Below, in pieces: positions 54,750 through 64,000 of a stretch of DNA of 64,000 bases. A program made the translations under genes and the position numbers. Source of the stretch: Eubacterium uniforme (GTDB lineage: Bacteria; Bacillota; Clostridia; Lachnospirales; Lachnospiraceae). Every line of letters begins with the position of its first letter. Position 1 is the stretch's first letter. The notes under the pieces were generated by a model. That model did no database searches, was not told the DNA's origin, and worked only from the letters and a program-made list of their open reading frames with translations. Location of the stretch: positions 231,543 to 295,542 of the forward strand of contig NZ_FUXZ01000004.1 in the NCBI RefSeq assembly GCF_900167115.1, in the 5' to 3' direction.

Positions 54750-55841
54750 ATGTTTATTGAAAAATTAGAACTTAAGAATTACAGGAATTATGAATCACTT
54801 GATATTGATTTAAGTAATAATGTTAATATTTTCTTTGGGGATAATGCTCAGGGAAAAACTAATATATTAGAATCAATTTATTTATGTGCAACTGCTTCTT
54901 CACATAGAGGAAGTAAGGATAAGGACATTATAAAATTTGAAAGTGATGAAGCTCATATAAAGTTATTTACAAAAAAAAGAGAAATGTCTTATAGAATAGA
55001 CATGCATCTTAAAAAAAATAAAGCAAAAGGAATTGCTATTAATGGTGTTCCTGTAAAAAGAATAAGTGAAGTTTTTGGAATATTAAATGTTATTTTATTT
55101 TCTCCAGAAGATTTATCTATTATTAAAGATGGTCCATCAAAAAGAAGAAAGTTTCTAGATGTGGAACTTTGTCAGATTGATAAGATTTATCTTAATAATT
55201 TAATAAATTATAATAAGATTTTGAACCAAAGAAATAAGGTTTTAAAAGATTATGAAAAAGTGAATAATGTGGATACAATGCTTGATGTTTTAGATGAACA
55301 GTTGATAACTTATGCTAAAGAAATAATTAAGAGAAGAAAAGAATTCATTAAAGAACTTAATAGTATTGTATTTAATATTCATTCTAAAATTTCTGATAAC
55401 AGAGAAAAAATAAATATAGTTTATAAACCTAACATTGATGAAAGAATAGAAGATATGTATCTAATTAATAGAGATACTGATAAAAGATATAGAACAACTT
55501 CTATTGGTCCTCATAGAGATGATATGGTATTTATGAATGATAAAGAAGATATTAGAGTTTATGGTAGTCAGGGACAGCAGCGTACAGTTGCTCTTTCACT
55601 TAAACTTGCAGAAATAGAATTAGTAAAAAATAGAATAGGTGATAATCCTATTTTATTACTTGATGATGTATTATCTGAACTTGATGATAAAAGACAACAT
55701 CATCTTATTGATTCATTAAAGAATGTACAAACTCTTATTACATGTACAGGTGTTAATGATTTCGTTAGTAAACAAGCAGGTAAAAATAAAATATTTAAAG
55801 TTATAAATGGAACTGTTGATGAAAGGAGTTTCAATGAGTAA
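54750..55841 (+). CDS. recF: DNA replication and repair protein RecF
   Basis: 363 aa from ATG 54750 ([17 protein letters not shown]), the family start; a TTG four codons upstream (54738) is less likely. Walker [21 protein letters not shown], signature [18 protein letters not shown], Walker [17 protein letters not shown]. Loads RecA at gaps with RecO and RecR. Its end overlaps the gyrB start by 8 nt, so they are coupled. Confidence 0.97.
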   Translation: MFIEKLELKNYRNYESLDIDLSNNVNIFFGDNAQGKTNILESIYLCATASSHRGSKDKDIIKFESDEAHIKLFTKKREMSYRIDMHLKKNKAKGIAINGVPVKRISEVFGILNVILFSPEDLSIIKDGPSKRRKFLDVELCQIDKIYLNNLINYNKILNQRNKVLKDYEKVNNVDTMLDVLDEQLITYAKEIIKRRKEFIKELNSIVFNIHSKISDNREKINIVYKPNIDERIEDMYLINRDTDKRYRTTSIGPHRDDMVFMNDKEDIRVYGSQGQQRTVALSLKLAEIELVKNRIGDNPILLLDDVLSELDDKRQHHLIDSLKNVQTLITCTGVNDFVSKQAGKNKIFKVINGTVDERSFNE

Positions 55842-57816
55842 TAAAGAAGAAATATTAGAGAATGGAAAAGAAGATATGAATAATGCAAATAAAGCCAGTG
55901 ATTATGGTGCAGATCAGATTCAGATTCTTGAAGGTCTTGAAGCTGTTAGAAGAAGACCTGGTATGTATATTGGATCTACTTCTTCAAGAGGTCTTCATCA
56001 TCTTGTTTATGAAATTGTTGATAATTCAGTAGATGAAGCACTTGCAGGATTTTGTAGTAAGATTGTTGTTACAATTAATAAAGATAATTCAATTACAGTT
56101 AAGGATGATGGTAGAGGAATACCGGTTGATATTAATGAAAAGGCTGGAATACCAGCAGTTGAAGTAGTATTTACTATTCTTCATGCCGGCGGAAAGTTTG
56201 GTGGTGGAGGATATAAGGTATCAGGTGGTCTTCATGGTGTAGGTGCATCAGTTGTAAATGCTCTTTCAAAAAGTCTTACTGTAAGAGTAAAAAGAAATGG
56301 AAAGATTCATGAACAGACTTATGAATATGGAAATGCTACCAAAAAGCTCGAAGTAGTTGGTACATGTGAAGAATCAGATACAGGAACAGAAGTAACATTT
56401 GTTCCAGATGAAACTATTTTTGAAGAAACAGTTTATGATTTTGATATCTTAAGAAGAAGACTTCGTGAGACTGCCTTTTTAACAAAGGGTCTTAAGATTG
56501 TTCTTATAGATGATAGAGGTGAAGAACCTGTAAAGAAGAAATTCCATTATGAAGGTGGTATTAACGAATTTGTTAAATACCTCAATAAGGGAAGAAAAGG
56601 TTTATATGAAGAACCTATTTATTGCGAAGGTAAAGTAGGTGAAGGTGAACATGAAGTTTATGTTGAAGTTTCAATTCAGCATAATGATGGATATAACGAA
56701 AATATTTTAAGTTTCGTTAATAACATTAATACTCCTGATGGTGGTACTCATGTTGAAGGTTTTAGAAGATCACTTGCTAGAACTTTAAATAAATATGCCA
56801 GAGAGAAGAAAATCTTAAAAGATAAAGATGAAAATTTTGCTGGTGAAGATTTTAGAGAAGGTCTTACAGCAGTTATTTCAATTAAGATACAGGAACCTCA
56901 GTTTGAAGGTCAGACTAAGCAGAAACTTGGTAATAGTGAAGCTAGAGGAGCAGTTGATAGTATTGTAAGTGAAAACCTTACATATTTCCTTGAACAGAAT
57001 CCTAATGAAGCTAAGGATATTTGTAGAAAGGCTGCAGTTGCTAGGGAAGCTAGAATTAAAGCTAGACAGGCTAGAGAAACAACAAGAAAGAATGCTCTTT
57101 CAATTTCAGCTCTTCCTGGTAAGCTTGCTGATTGTTCAGATAAGGATCCAAAGAAGTGTGAAATATTTATAGTCGAAGGTGATTCTGCCGGAGGATCTGC
57201 TAAGAAAGCAAGAGTTCGTGCAACACAGGCTATTCTTCCACTTAGAGGAAAAATCTTAAATGTAGAAAAAGCTAGAATTGATAAAATATTTGATAATGCT
57301 GAAATTCAAACTATGATTACAGCATTTGGTACAGGTATATCTGATGATTTTGATATTTCAAAATTAAGATACGATAAGATTATTATTATGACTGATGCCG
57401 ATGTTGATGGTGCTCATATTGATACTCTTATGCTTACATTCTTTTATAGATATATGCCAGAACTTATTAAGCAGGGTCATGTTTACCTTGCTATGCCACC
57501 ATTATATCAGTTAACAAGAAACAAAAAAGTTTATTATGCATATAGTGATGATGAACTTAATCAGATTATTTCAGAAGTTGGTAGAGATAATCAGAATAAG
57601 ATTCAGCGATATAAAGGTCTTGGTGAAATGGATGCAAGTCAGCTTTGGGAGACAACTATGGATCCTGAAACAAGAATCCTTAAAAAAGTAGTTGTTGATG
57701 AAGAGTTTATTGAAGAAGTTGATGAAACATTCTCTGTATTAATGGGTGATGAAGTAGAACCAAGAAGAGAATTTATCGAAGCAAATGCTAAGTTTGTTCA
57801 GAATTTGGATATATAA
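55834..57816 (+). CDS. gyrB: DNA gyrase subunit B
   Basis: 660 aa from ATG 55834, with AAAGGAG (55822-55828) inside the end of recF; the longer frame from 55807 lies in recF. GHKL ATPase with [49 protein letters not shown]; transducer and TOPRIM with [13 protein letters not shown] and [11 protein letters not shown]. Partner of GyrA encoded downstream after an unusual 316-nt repeat-filled gap. Confidence 0.99.
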   Translation: MSNKEEILENGKEDMNNANKASDYGADQIQILEGLEAVRRRPGMYIGSTSSRGLHHLVYEIVDNSVDEALAGFCSKIVVTINKDNSITVKDDGRGIPVDINEKAGIPAVEVVFTILHAGGKFGGGGYKVSGGLHGVGASVVNALSKSLTVRVKRNGKIHEQTYEYGNATKKLEVVGTCEESDTGTEVTFVPDETIFEETVYDFDILRRRLRETAFLTKGLKIVLIDDRGEEPVKKKFHYEGGINEFVKYLNKGRKGLYEEPIYCEGKVGEGEHEVYVEVSIQHNDGYNENILSFVNNINTPDGGTHVEGFRRSLARTLNKYAREKKILKDKDENFAGEDFREGLTAVISIKIQEPQFEGQTKQKLGNSEARGAVDSIVSENLTYFLEQNPNEAKDICRKAAVAREARIKARQARETTRKNALSISALPGKLADCSDKDPKKCEIFIVEGDSAGGSAKKARVRATQAILPLRGKILNVEKARIDKIFDNAEIQTMITAFGTGISDDFDISKLRYDKIIIMTDADVDGAHIDTLMLTFFYRYMPELIKQGHVYLAMPPLYQLTRNKKVYYAYSDDELNQIISEVGRDNQNKIQRYKGLGEMDASQLWETTMDPETRILKKVVVDEEFIEEVDETFSVLMGDEVEPRREFIEANAKFVQNLDI

Positions 57817-57824
57817 CGCAGATG

Positions 57825-57868
57825 AAATAAAATAATCATCTGCTTGAAGAATGATTATTTTATTTAAG
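57825..57868 (+). terminator. Hairpin after gyrB (possible terminator)
   Basis: AAATAAAATAATCAT with ATGATTATTTTATTT (15 bp), extended by GATG..; the stem is all A/T rich. It would separate gyrB from gyrA. Confidence 0.6.
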
Positions 57869-57874
57869 ATGCTA

Positions 57875-57921
57875 ACAACCATGAGGAAGGAGGACGATAG
57901 TCCGGATTCCGAATGGTTGTA
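57875..57921 (+). other. Compound hairpin in the gyrB-gyrA gap
   Basis: CAACCAT ... ATGGTTG enclose GGAA ... TTCC and a top stem GGAC-GATA-GTCC with two symmetrical internal GGA bulges. The GC-rich tip differs from its AT-rich surroundings. Could be a regulatory or processing structure. Confidence 0.5.
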
Positions 57922-58113
57922 GAATTACGAGAAAAACGAAGTTTTGGAGTAATTCGTTATATATACTTTGAAAGAAAAGAATAATGAATTACGAGAGAAG
58001 AGAAGCTTCGTAGTAATTCGTTATATATACTTTGAAAGAAAAGAATAACGAATTACGAGAGAAGAGAAGCTTCGTAGTAATTCGTTATATAATTTGAAAG
58101 AAGAAAAGAATAC
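57922..58113. repeat. Three 64-bp tandem repeats in the gyrA leader, each with an inverted repeat
   Basis: Units start with GAATTACGAG at 57922, 57986 and 58050, 64 bp apart. Units 2 and 3 are nearly identical (a few changes near the end). Each has arms CGAATTACGA / TCGTAGTAATTCG around a GAAGAGAAGC centre. The gyrA ribosome site begins right after (58123). Confidence 0.92.
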
Positions 58114-58132
58114 AACCAGTTTAGGAGAACTT

Positions 58133-60664
58133 ATGGAAGAGAATATTTTTGATAGAATAAGAGACGTTGATTTAAAACAAACCATGGAAACATCTTATAT
58201 TGATTATGCCATGAGTGTTATAGCATCACGTGCATTACCAGATGTTAGAGATGGTTTAAAACCAGTTCAAAGAAGAATTTTATATTCTATGGTTGAACTT
58301 AATAATGGACCAGATAAGCCACATAGAAAGTGTGCGCGTATCGTTGGTGATACAATGGGTAAATTCCATCCACATGGTGATAGCTCTATTTATGGTGCTT
58401 TAGTTAATATGGCTCAGGATTGGAATATGAGATGTACACTTGTTGATGGACATGGTAACTTTGGATCTGAAGATGGAGATGGTGCAGCTGCCATGCGTTA
58501 TACTGAGGCAAGACTTAGTAAAATCTCAATGGAAATGGTTGCTGACATTAATAAGGATACAGTTGAATTTGTTCCTAACTTTGATGATACTGAAAAAGAA
58601 CCTACAGTACTTCCAGCTAGATTTCCTAATTTATTAGTTAATGGTACTAGTGGTATTGCCGTAGGTATGGCTACTAATATTCCGCCTCACAATTTAGGTG
58701 AAAGTATTGATGCTATTGTAAAAATCATTGATAATAAAGTTTTTGAAGATAGAGATACTTCTATTGAAGAAGTAATGGAAATTGTTAAAGGACCAGATTA
58801 TCCAACTGGTGGTGTTATTTTAGGTAGACGTGGAATTGAAGAAGCATATAGAACAGGTAGGGGTAAGATTATTACTCGTGCTGTTACAGAAATAGAAACT
58901 CTTGATAATGGTAAAAACAGAATTATTATTACTGAACTTCCATATATGGTAAATAAGGCAAAGCTTGTTGAAAAGATTGCTTTACTTCATAAGGAAAAAA
59001 GAGTTGATGGTATTACAGATCTTCGTGATGAATCAGATCAGGAAGGTACAAGAGTAGTTGTAGAACTTAGAAGAGATGTTAATGCTAATGTAGTATTAAA
59101 TCAGTTATTTAAGCATACACAGATGCAGGATACATTTGGTGTAATCATGCTTGCTTTAGTTAATGGTGAACCAAAGGTATTAAATCTTTTACAACTTTTA
59201 ACAGAATATCTTGAACATCAAAAAGATGTTGTTACTAGAAGAACAAGATTTGAACTTAATAAAGCTGAAGAAAGAGCTCACATTATTAAGGGCTTATTAA
59301 TCGCACTTGATAATATTGAAGAAGTAATTAAAATTATTAGAGGTAGTCATACAACAGCTGAGTCAATTAATACTTTAATTGAAAGATTTGGTCTTGATGA
59401 AGTTCAGGCTAGAGCTATTGTTGATATGAGACTTCGTCAGTTAACAGGTTTAGCTAGAGAAGAACTTGAAGCAGAATATGCTGAACTTTTAGAAAAGATT
59501 GCATACTATAAAGGTATTCTTGAAGATGAAAAGAAATTACTTGGAGTTATCAAAGAAGAAATCTTAATAGTTAAAGAAAAATTTGCTGATGAAAGAAGAA
59601 CTGAAATTGGTATTGATTATTCTGACTTAACTAATGAAGATTTAATTCCAAATGTGGATACAATCATCTCAATGACTAAACTTGGTTATATTAAGCGTAT
59701 GACTGTGGATAACTTCCAGAGTCAGAACCGTGGCGGTAAGGGTATAAAGGGTATGTCTACAATTAATGATGACTATATTACTGAACTCTTTATGACAACA
59801 ACTCATAGTGAGATTATGTTCTTTACTAATTTCGGTAGAGCTTATAAGATTAAGGGTTATGAGATTCCAGAAGCTAGTAGAATAAGTAGAGGTACAGCTA
59901 TTGTAAATATTATTCAGCTTATGCCTGATGAAAAAGTTTCTGCTGTTATCCCGCTTGATGGTATTAAATTAGGTGATGATAATAAAGATACTTATTTCGT
60001 AATGGCTACTAAGAATGGTACTATTAAGAAAACTGCTGTGAATGCATTTGCTAATATTAGAAAGTCGGGTATCATCGCTATTGATTTAAGAGATGATGAT
60101 AGACTTATTGATGTTAAAATTACAGATAATACAGATAAAATTATGCTTTACACATATGAAGGTAAATCTATTATGTTTGATGAAAATGATATCAGAATTA
60201 CAGGTAGATCTTCTATGGGTGTAAGAGGTATGAAACTTTCAGATGGTGATAAAGTTATTGCCATGACTAAGACAAGTGAATCTGATCAGGTTATTATTGT
60301 AAGTGAAAAAGGTTATGGTAAGAGAACCTTAACTTCTGAATTTAGACTTCAGTCAAGAGGCGGAAAGGGTATTAAGGCTTATAATATTTCAGAAAAGACT
60401 GGTAATATAGCCGGCGTAGTTTCCGTTTCTGAGGATGATGAATTATTAATGATTAATTCAGCAGGTACTATGATTAGAATTCGTGTAAATGAGGTTTCTT
60501 TACTTAAGAGAGTTACTTCAGGTGTTAAGATGATTAGAATTGATGATGGAATTAAGGTTGCAAGTATTGCAAAGGTTAAGGAAGAGATGTCATCTAATTC
60601 TAATGAAGAAGGTAATGAAGAACAGGCTGAAGGTGAAAGTGTAAATACAGAAACAGAAGAGTAA
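58133..60664 (+). CDS. gyrA: DNA gyrase subunit A
   Basis: 843 aa from ATG 58133, with AGGAG (58123-58127); a TTG 13 codons upstream (58094) lies in the last repeat. The catalytic Tyr region [14 protein letters not shown], the quinolone-resistance stretch [34 protein letters not shown] and SRGGKGIK blades of the C-terminal propeller (GyrA box QSQNRGGKG) are present. Acidic tail with many Glu. Note Ser at the first QRDR position (HGDSSIY), the usual wild-type residue. Confidence 0.99.
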   Translation: MEENIFDRIRDVDLKQTMETSYIDYAMSVIASRALPDVRDGLKPVQRRILYSMVELNNGPDKPHRKCARIVGDTMGKFHPHGDSSIYGALVNMAQDWNMRCTLVDGHGNFGSEDGDGAAAMRYTEARLSKISMEMVADINKDTVEFVPNFDDTEKEPTVLPARFPNLLVNGTSGIAVGMATNIPPHNLGESIDAIVKIIDNKVFEDRDTSIEEVMEIVKGPDYPTGGVILGRRGIEEAYRTGRGKIITRAVTEIETLDNGKNRIIITELPYMVNKAKLVEKIALLHKEKRVDGITDLRDESDQEGTRVVVELRRDVNANVVLNQLFKHTQMQDTFGVIMLALVNGEPKVLNLLQLLTEYLEHQKDVVTRRTRFELNKAEERAHIIKGLLIALDNIEEVIKIIRGSHTTAESINTLIERFGLDEVQARAIVDMRLRQLTGLAREELEAEYAELLEKIAYYKGILEDEKKLLGVIKEEILIVKEKFADERRTEIGIDYSDLTNEDLIPNVDTIISMTKLGYIKRMTVDNFQSQNRGGKGIKGMSTINDDYITELFMTTTHSEIMFFTNFGRAYKIKGYEIPEASRISRGTAIVNIIQLMPDEKVSAVIPLDGIKLGDDNKDTYFVMATKNGTIKKTAVNAFANIRKSGIIAIDLRDDDRLIDVKITDNTDKIMLYTYEGKSIMFDENDIRITGRSSMGVRGMKLSDGDKVIAMTKTSESDQVIIVSEKGYGKRTLTSEFRLQSRGGKGIKAYNISEKTGNIAGVVSVSEDDELLMINSAGTMIRIRVNEVSLLKRVTSGVKMIRIDDGIKVASIAKVKEEMSSNSNEEGNEEQAEGESVNTETEE

Positions 60665-60673
60665 AATTTATGG

Positions 60674-60714
60674 AGGTTGCAAAAGTTAAGTTTATTTTTG
60701 CAACCTTCATTTTG
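60674..60714 (+). terminator. gyrA terminator
   Basis: AGGTTGCAAAA with TTTTTGCAACCTT then TCATTTT; 10 nt past the stop. Confidence 0.85.
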
Positions 60715-60774
60715 AGTAAAATGTAGAAATATGATAGATGCAAAATTATTGAAAGGAGCATTTGCTAATAATAT

Positions 60775-61617
60775 ATGAGAACAATTAATACTGATGATAT
60801 TATAAAAAATATAAAAGAGATGTGTATAGAAGCAAATCATTTCTATTCTGATGATATGAAGAGAGTATTTGCTGATGCATGTAAGAAGGAAACTAGCGAA
60901 GTAGGAAGTGGTATCTTTAAGCAACTAGAAGAGAATCTTAAAATAGCTGGTGAGGATATGATTCCTATATGTCAGGATACAGGTATGGCTGTTGTTTTTC
61001 TTGAGATAGGTCAGGATGTACACATTGAAGGAATGAATTTAAGAGATGCAGTTAATGAAGGTGTTAGACAGGGATATGTGGATGGATATCTTCGTAAGTC
61101 TGTAGTTAATGACCCAATTATTAGAGAGAACACAAAGGATAATACTCCTGCAATTATTCATACGGACATTGTACCTGGTGATAAATTAAAGATTATAATT
61201 GCACCTAAGGGATTTGGTAGTGAAAACATGAGTAAGCAGTTTATGCTTAAACCTGCAGATGGTATTGAAGGCGTTAAGGAAGCAATTATTTCTACAGTTA
61301 AGAATGCTGGACCAAATGCTTGTCCTCCATTTGTTGTAGGTGTTGGTATAGGTGGAACATTTGAATACAGTGCTATTTTATCTAAGAAGGCTTTAACAAG
61401 AGCAGCAGATTCTCATTCAGATATACCATATGTTAAAGAGTTAGAAGAAGAAATGCTTGAAAAGATTAATGCATTAGGAATTGGACCAGCAGGCCTTGGT
61501 GGTTCTATGACAGCACTTGCAGTTAATATAGAAACATATCCAACACATATCGCAGGATTACCAGTAGCAATTAATATGTGTTGTCATGTAAATAGACATG
61601 CAAGCAGGGTGTTATAG
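60775..61617 (+). CDS. Fumarate hydratase class I, alpha subunit
   Basis: 280 aa. PICQDTGMAVVFLEIG, NACPPFVVGVGIGGTFEYSAILSKKALTR and INMCCHVNRHA contain the Cys residues that hold the 4Fe-4S cluster; hydrates fumarate to malate, oxygen-labile. Could also be an L-tartrate dehydratase alpha subunit by family. AAAGGAG (60752-60758) is 16 nt from the ATG, a long spacing. Pairs with the beta subunit 48 nt downstream. Confidence 0.95.
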   Translation: MRTINTDDIIKNIKEMCIEANHFYSDDMKRVFADACKKETSEVGSGIFKQLEENLKIAGEDMIPICQDTGMAVVFLEIGQDVHIEGMNLRDAVNEGVRQGYVDGYLRKSVVNDPIIRENTKDNTPAIIHTDIVPGDKLKIIIAPKGFGSENMSKQFMLKPADGIEGVKEAIISTVKNAGPNACPPFVVGVGIGGTFEYSAILSKKALTRAADSHSDIPYVKELEEEMLEKINALGIGPAGLGGSMTALAVNIETYPTHIAGLPVAINMCCHVNRHASRVL

Positions 61618-61665
61618 GATAATTATATTGTATAAAAAATTATATTAGTAAAAAGGAATATAGAT

Positions 61666-62205
61666 ATGGAAGTAAAGTTAAGTACGCCTTTAACAAAGGA
61701 TAAGATAAAAGATTTAAAAGCAGGTGACTTTGTATATATTACAGGAACAATTTATACTGCAAGAGATGCTGCACATAAAAGAATGTTTGAAGCAGTTGGT
61801 AATGGAGAAAGTTTACCACTTGATTTAAAAGACGAAGTTATTTATTATATGGGACCATCTCCAGCTAGAGAGGGACGTGTAATAGGTTCAGCCGGACCAA
61901 CTACAGCTAGTCGTATGGATAAATATGCACCAACATTTCTTGATATGGGACAAAGTGCAATGATTGGTAAGGGTAAGAGAAGTGAAGCTGTTCATGAAGC
62001 TATTGTTAGAAATGGTGCAGTGTATTTTGCAGCAATAGGTGGAGCAGGTGCATTGTTATCTAAAAAAATAAAGGCAAGTGAAGTTATTGCGTATGATGAT
62101 TTAGGAACAGAAGCTATTAGAAAGTTAACAGTGGAAGATTTTCCAGTTATTGTAGTTATTGATAGTACAGGAAGAGATTTATACGAGGAAGTAGGAACAA
62201 AGTAA
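61666..62205 (+). CDS. Fumarate hydratase class I, beta subunit
   Basis: 179 aa. DFVYITGTIYTARDAAHKRMFE, YYMGPSPAREGRVIGSAGPTTASRMDKYAP, and GKGKRSEAVHEAIVRNGAVYFAAIGGAGALLSK, the C-terminal half of class I fumarases. Forms the heterodimer with the alpha subunit. The stop is followed after one base by the HAD gene start. Confidence 0.96.
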   Translation: MEVKLSTPLTKDKIKDLKAGDFVYITGTIYTARDAAHKRMFEAVGNGESLPLDLKDEVIYYMGPSPAREGRVIGSAGPTTASRMDKYAPTFLDMGQSAMIGKGKRSEAVHEAIVRNGAVYFAAIGGAGALLSKKIKASEVIAYDDLGTEAIRKLTVEDFPVIVVIDSTGRDLYEEVGTK

Positions 62206-62206
62206 A

Positions 62207-62860
62207 ATGGTTAAGGCAATTTTTATAGACTATACTGGAACAATGGTTAGAGAGGATGATCCATATTCAAAAGAATTAATTGGATACATTTTAAAAAATA
62301 GTGATTTTAAAAGTCCAGCTGAATTATTAAAAATAGTTTGGGAGCAAATAAAAAGTGCAGAAGCAGAAAGTGTTGGAGTAAAATTTATAAAGAACATTGA
62401 AAAAATTAATAAAGTCATAGATTATTGTAAAAAGAATTATGGCCTAAAGGCAGATGAAAATTATATTAGGGATATTTGGCAGAAGGTTTGGATAAAGGCT
62501 CCTTTATATGATGATGTGAAACCATTTTTTGATAATAGTACTCTACCTATATATATAATATCTAATGATGATATGTATTATTTAGAAGAATCAATGAAAG
62601 AAAAAAACCTAAATCCAACAGGAATAATATCAGCAGATATGGTAAAGGCATGTAAACCTCATATACAAATATTTAAAAAAGCATTAGAAGTAGCAGGTGT
62701 AGAAGCACAAGAAGCGATATTTATAGGGGATTCAATAATATCCGATATTGAACCAGCTAAACAAATAGGTATGAACCCTGTTTTAATATGTCGAAAAGAA
62801 GAAGAGGTACATGAAGGTATTTGTTGCATAAAAACATTAGATGAACTAGTGTTAGAATAA
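62207..62860 (+). CDS. HAD-family hydrolase
   Basis: 217 aa. Motif I FIDYTGTMV (Asp8), where the second Asp is replaced by Tyr-Thr-Gly-Thr; motif II YIISNDD; motif III Lys in VKACKPHIQIFKKALE; motif IV FIGDSIISDIEPAKQIGM. A C1-cap type phosphatase of small molecules (REG-2/DUF-like). The DYTGT form replaces the usual DxDGT: the acid/base Asp+2 is Thr, so activity could differ. Starts 1 nt after the fumarase beta stop, so it belongs to the same operon. Confidence 0.9.
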   Translation: MVKAIFIDYTGTMVREDDPYSKELIGYILKNSDFKSPAELLKIVWEQIKSAEAESVGVKFIKNIEKINKVIDYCKKNYGLKADENYIRDIWQKVWIKAPLYDDVKPFFDNSTLPIYIISNDDMYYLEESMKEKNLNPTGIISADMVKACKPHIQIFKKALEVAGVEAQEAIFIGDSIISDIEPAKQIGMNPVLICRKEEEVHEGICCIKTLDELVLE

Positions 62861-62924
62861 TAGTTTTTATAATAATATGTAAATTAAAGAAAAACATAAA
62901 ATACAAATAAGATAGTATAAGAAT

Positions 62925-62970
62925 AAAACCACTATATATAGGTAAAAAATTACCATATATTGTGGTTTTA
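62925..62970 (+). terminator. Terminator after the fumarase operon
   Basis: AAAACCACTATATATAGGTAA with TTACCATATATTGTGGTTTT, then TATTTC; 60 nt past the HAD stop. Confidence 0.88.
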
Positions 62971-63011
62971 TTTCTATTAAAAAAAAAGCTAAAAAAACTT
63001 AAAAAAATCAA

Positions 63012-63040
63012 TTGACAAAAGGATATCAATTTAGTATAAT
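63012..63040 (+). promoter_or_regulatory. Strong promoter before tRNA-Ser
   Basis: TTGACA (63012-63017), 17 nt, TATAAT (63035-63040): both hexamers perfect. The transcript begins with a hairpin CTTGCGC/GCGCAAG (63045-63069). Confidence 0.95.
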
Positions 63041-63141
63041 ACACCTTGCGCGTTAGAGAGAAGCGCAAGACTTAATAATAAGAAGTAATTCTTATATATA
63101 CTACTTGGTAAAGATTTACGAAAGTAAATTAAAGGAAGCCT

Positions 63142-63229
63142 GGAGAAGTACTCAAGTGGCTGAAGAGGCGCCCCTGCTAAGGGTGTAGGTCGTTTGCGCG
63201 GCGCGAGGGTTCAAATCCCTCCTTCTCCG
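63142..63229 (+). tRNA. tRNA-Ser (anticodon GCT)
   Basis: Acceptor GGAGAAG with CTTCTCC; D-arm CTCAAGTGGCTGAAG; anticodon stem around CTGCTAA, anticodon GCT; long variable arm (GTGTAGGTCGTTTGCGCGGCGC) as in class II tRNAs; T-arm GAGGGTTCAAATCCCTC. 88 nt, discriminator G, no CCA. Confidence 0.97.
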
Positions 63230-63372
63230 TTTAATGATTGTAAAAGTTATAAATGAGACGTAAATTTTGAATCCTGGGTGGACCAGAAGAATTCAATTTA
63301 GCTAGTTTTTAACTATGATTTTTACATGAAATTAGCACTAAAAAAACTTTTTAAAAAAACTTAAAAAAGTTG

Positions 63373-63401
63373 TTGACAAAAAGAAATGAAAGTGCTATAC
63401 T
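63373..63401 (+). promoter_or_regulatory. rRNA operon promoter
   Basis: TTGACA (63373-63378), 17 nt, TATACT (63396-63401), about 190 nt before the 16S start. Confidence 0.92.
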
Positions 63402-63590
63402 AAACAGGCTGTCGCTGATGAGGCGAAAGCAAAGAAAACAAAGAACATTGATAATTAAACAGTAAACCATCCCTGAAAATTTTAAGAGAAAAATTTTTAG
63501 TGAGAATCATCAAAGTTTACTTTGGTGACGTACAAAACAACAGTAGATGGACAAAGGATAGCTAACGTTATTCTGAATCGATCAAAAACT

Positions 63591-64000
<410 letters not shown>

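Noticed and set aside
60379..60924. 181-codon minus frame over the gyrA end and fumarase start
   Set aside because: Overlaps two well-supported plus-strand genes and a terminator.
62757..63068. 103-codon minus frame downstream of the HAD gene
   Set aside because: It covers the HAD 3' end, a terminator and the tRNA-Ser promoter; Phe/Leu/Ile-rich as expected from AT-rich DNA.

Overview
The window looks like a chromosomal segment of a low-GC Gram-positive bacterium of the class Clostridia, most likely family Lachnospiraceae. This rests on the AT-rich composition, the gene order around dnaA, the partial 16S rRNA sequence at the right end, and the gene families present (DUF4446 beside parB, DUF5662, DUF4325, BspA-type LRR surface protein, GPH symporter with GH36 alpha-galactosidase). 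Family assignment is inference; no species is claimed.

Left part (1-25.9 kb), mixed housekeeping and accessory genes: a truncated rhomboid-like protein, DUF5662, a capA-birA pair (translationally coupled), a histidine phosphatase and a NUDIX hydrolase sharing a bidirectional terminator, a soluble sugar-binding-like sensor fused to GGDEF, clpB under a perfect CIRCE operator, a three-domain HTH/ATPase/DUF4325 protein flanked by a 57-bp direct repeat, a GPH symporter plus GH36 alpha-galactosidase operon, a TetR regulator with a GT-B-like glycosyltransferase, a beta-CASP nuclease, a DUF1796-like protein, an SGNH hydrolase, an AI-2E family permease, tRNA-Lys, trmB and a D-Ala-D-Ala carboxypeptidase.

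Middle part (25.9-39.7 kb), signalling and surface: three paralogous ~310-bp intergenic elements surround an orphan AgrC-like GHKL histidine kinase and an 85-aa protein. Each element has a direct repeat at a fixed distance from a -10 box, repeated CAUCC hairpin modules and an intrinsic terminator on the minus strand. They look like an undescribed family of small RNAs or leader RNAs and are the most interesting thing in the window. Then come an exonuclease, tRNA-Arg, a secreted SGNH/Big2/FN3 protein, an FtsX-type ABC transporter, a BspA-like LRR protein and an OmpR/HK two-component system.

Right part (39.7-64 kb), origin region: on the minus strand DUF4446, parB (with a histone H1-like extension), parA, three perfect parS sites, a coiled-coil protein, rsmG, mnmG, mnmE, jag, yidC, yidD, rnpA and rpmH; then oriC with DnaA boxes; then on the plus strand dnaA, dnaN, an S4 protein, recF, gyrB, gyrA, both fumarase subunits, a HAD hydrolase, tRNA-Ser and the start of an rRNA operon. 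The genes diverge from oriC as expected for a replication origin.
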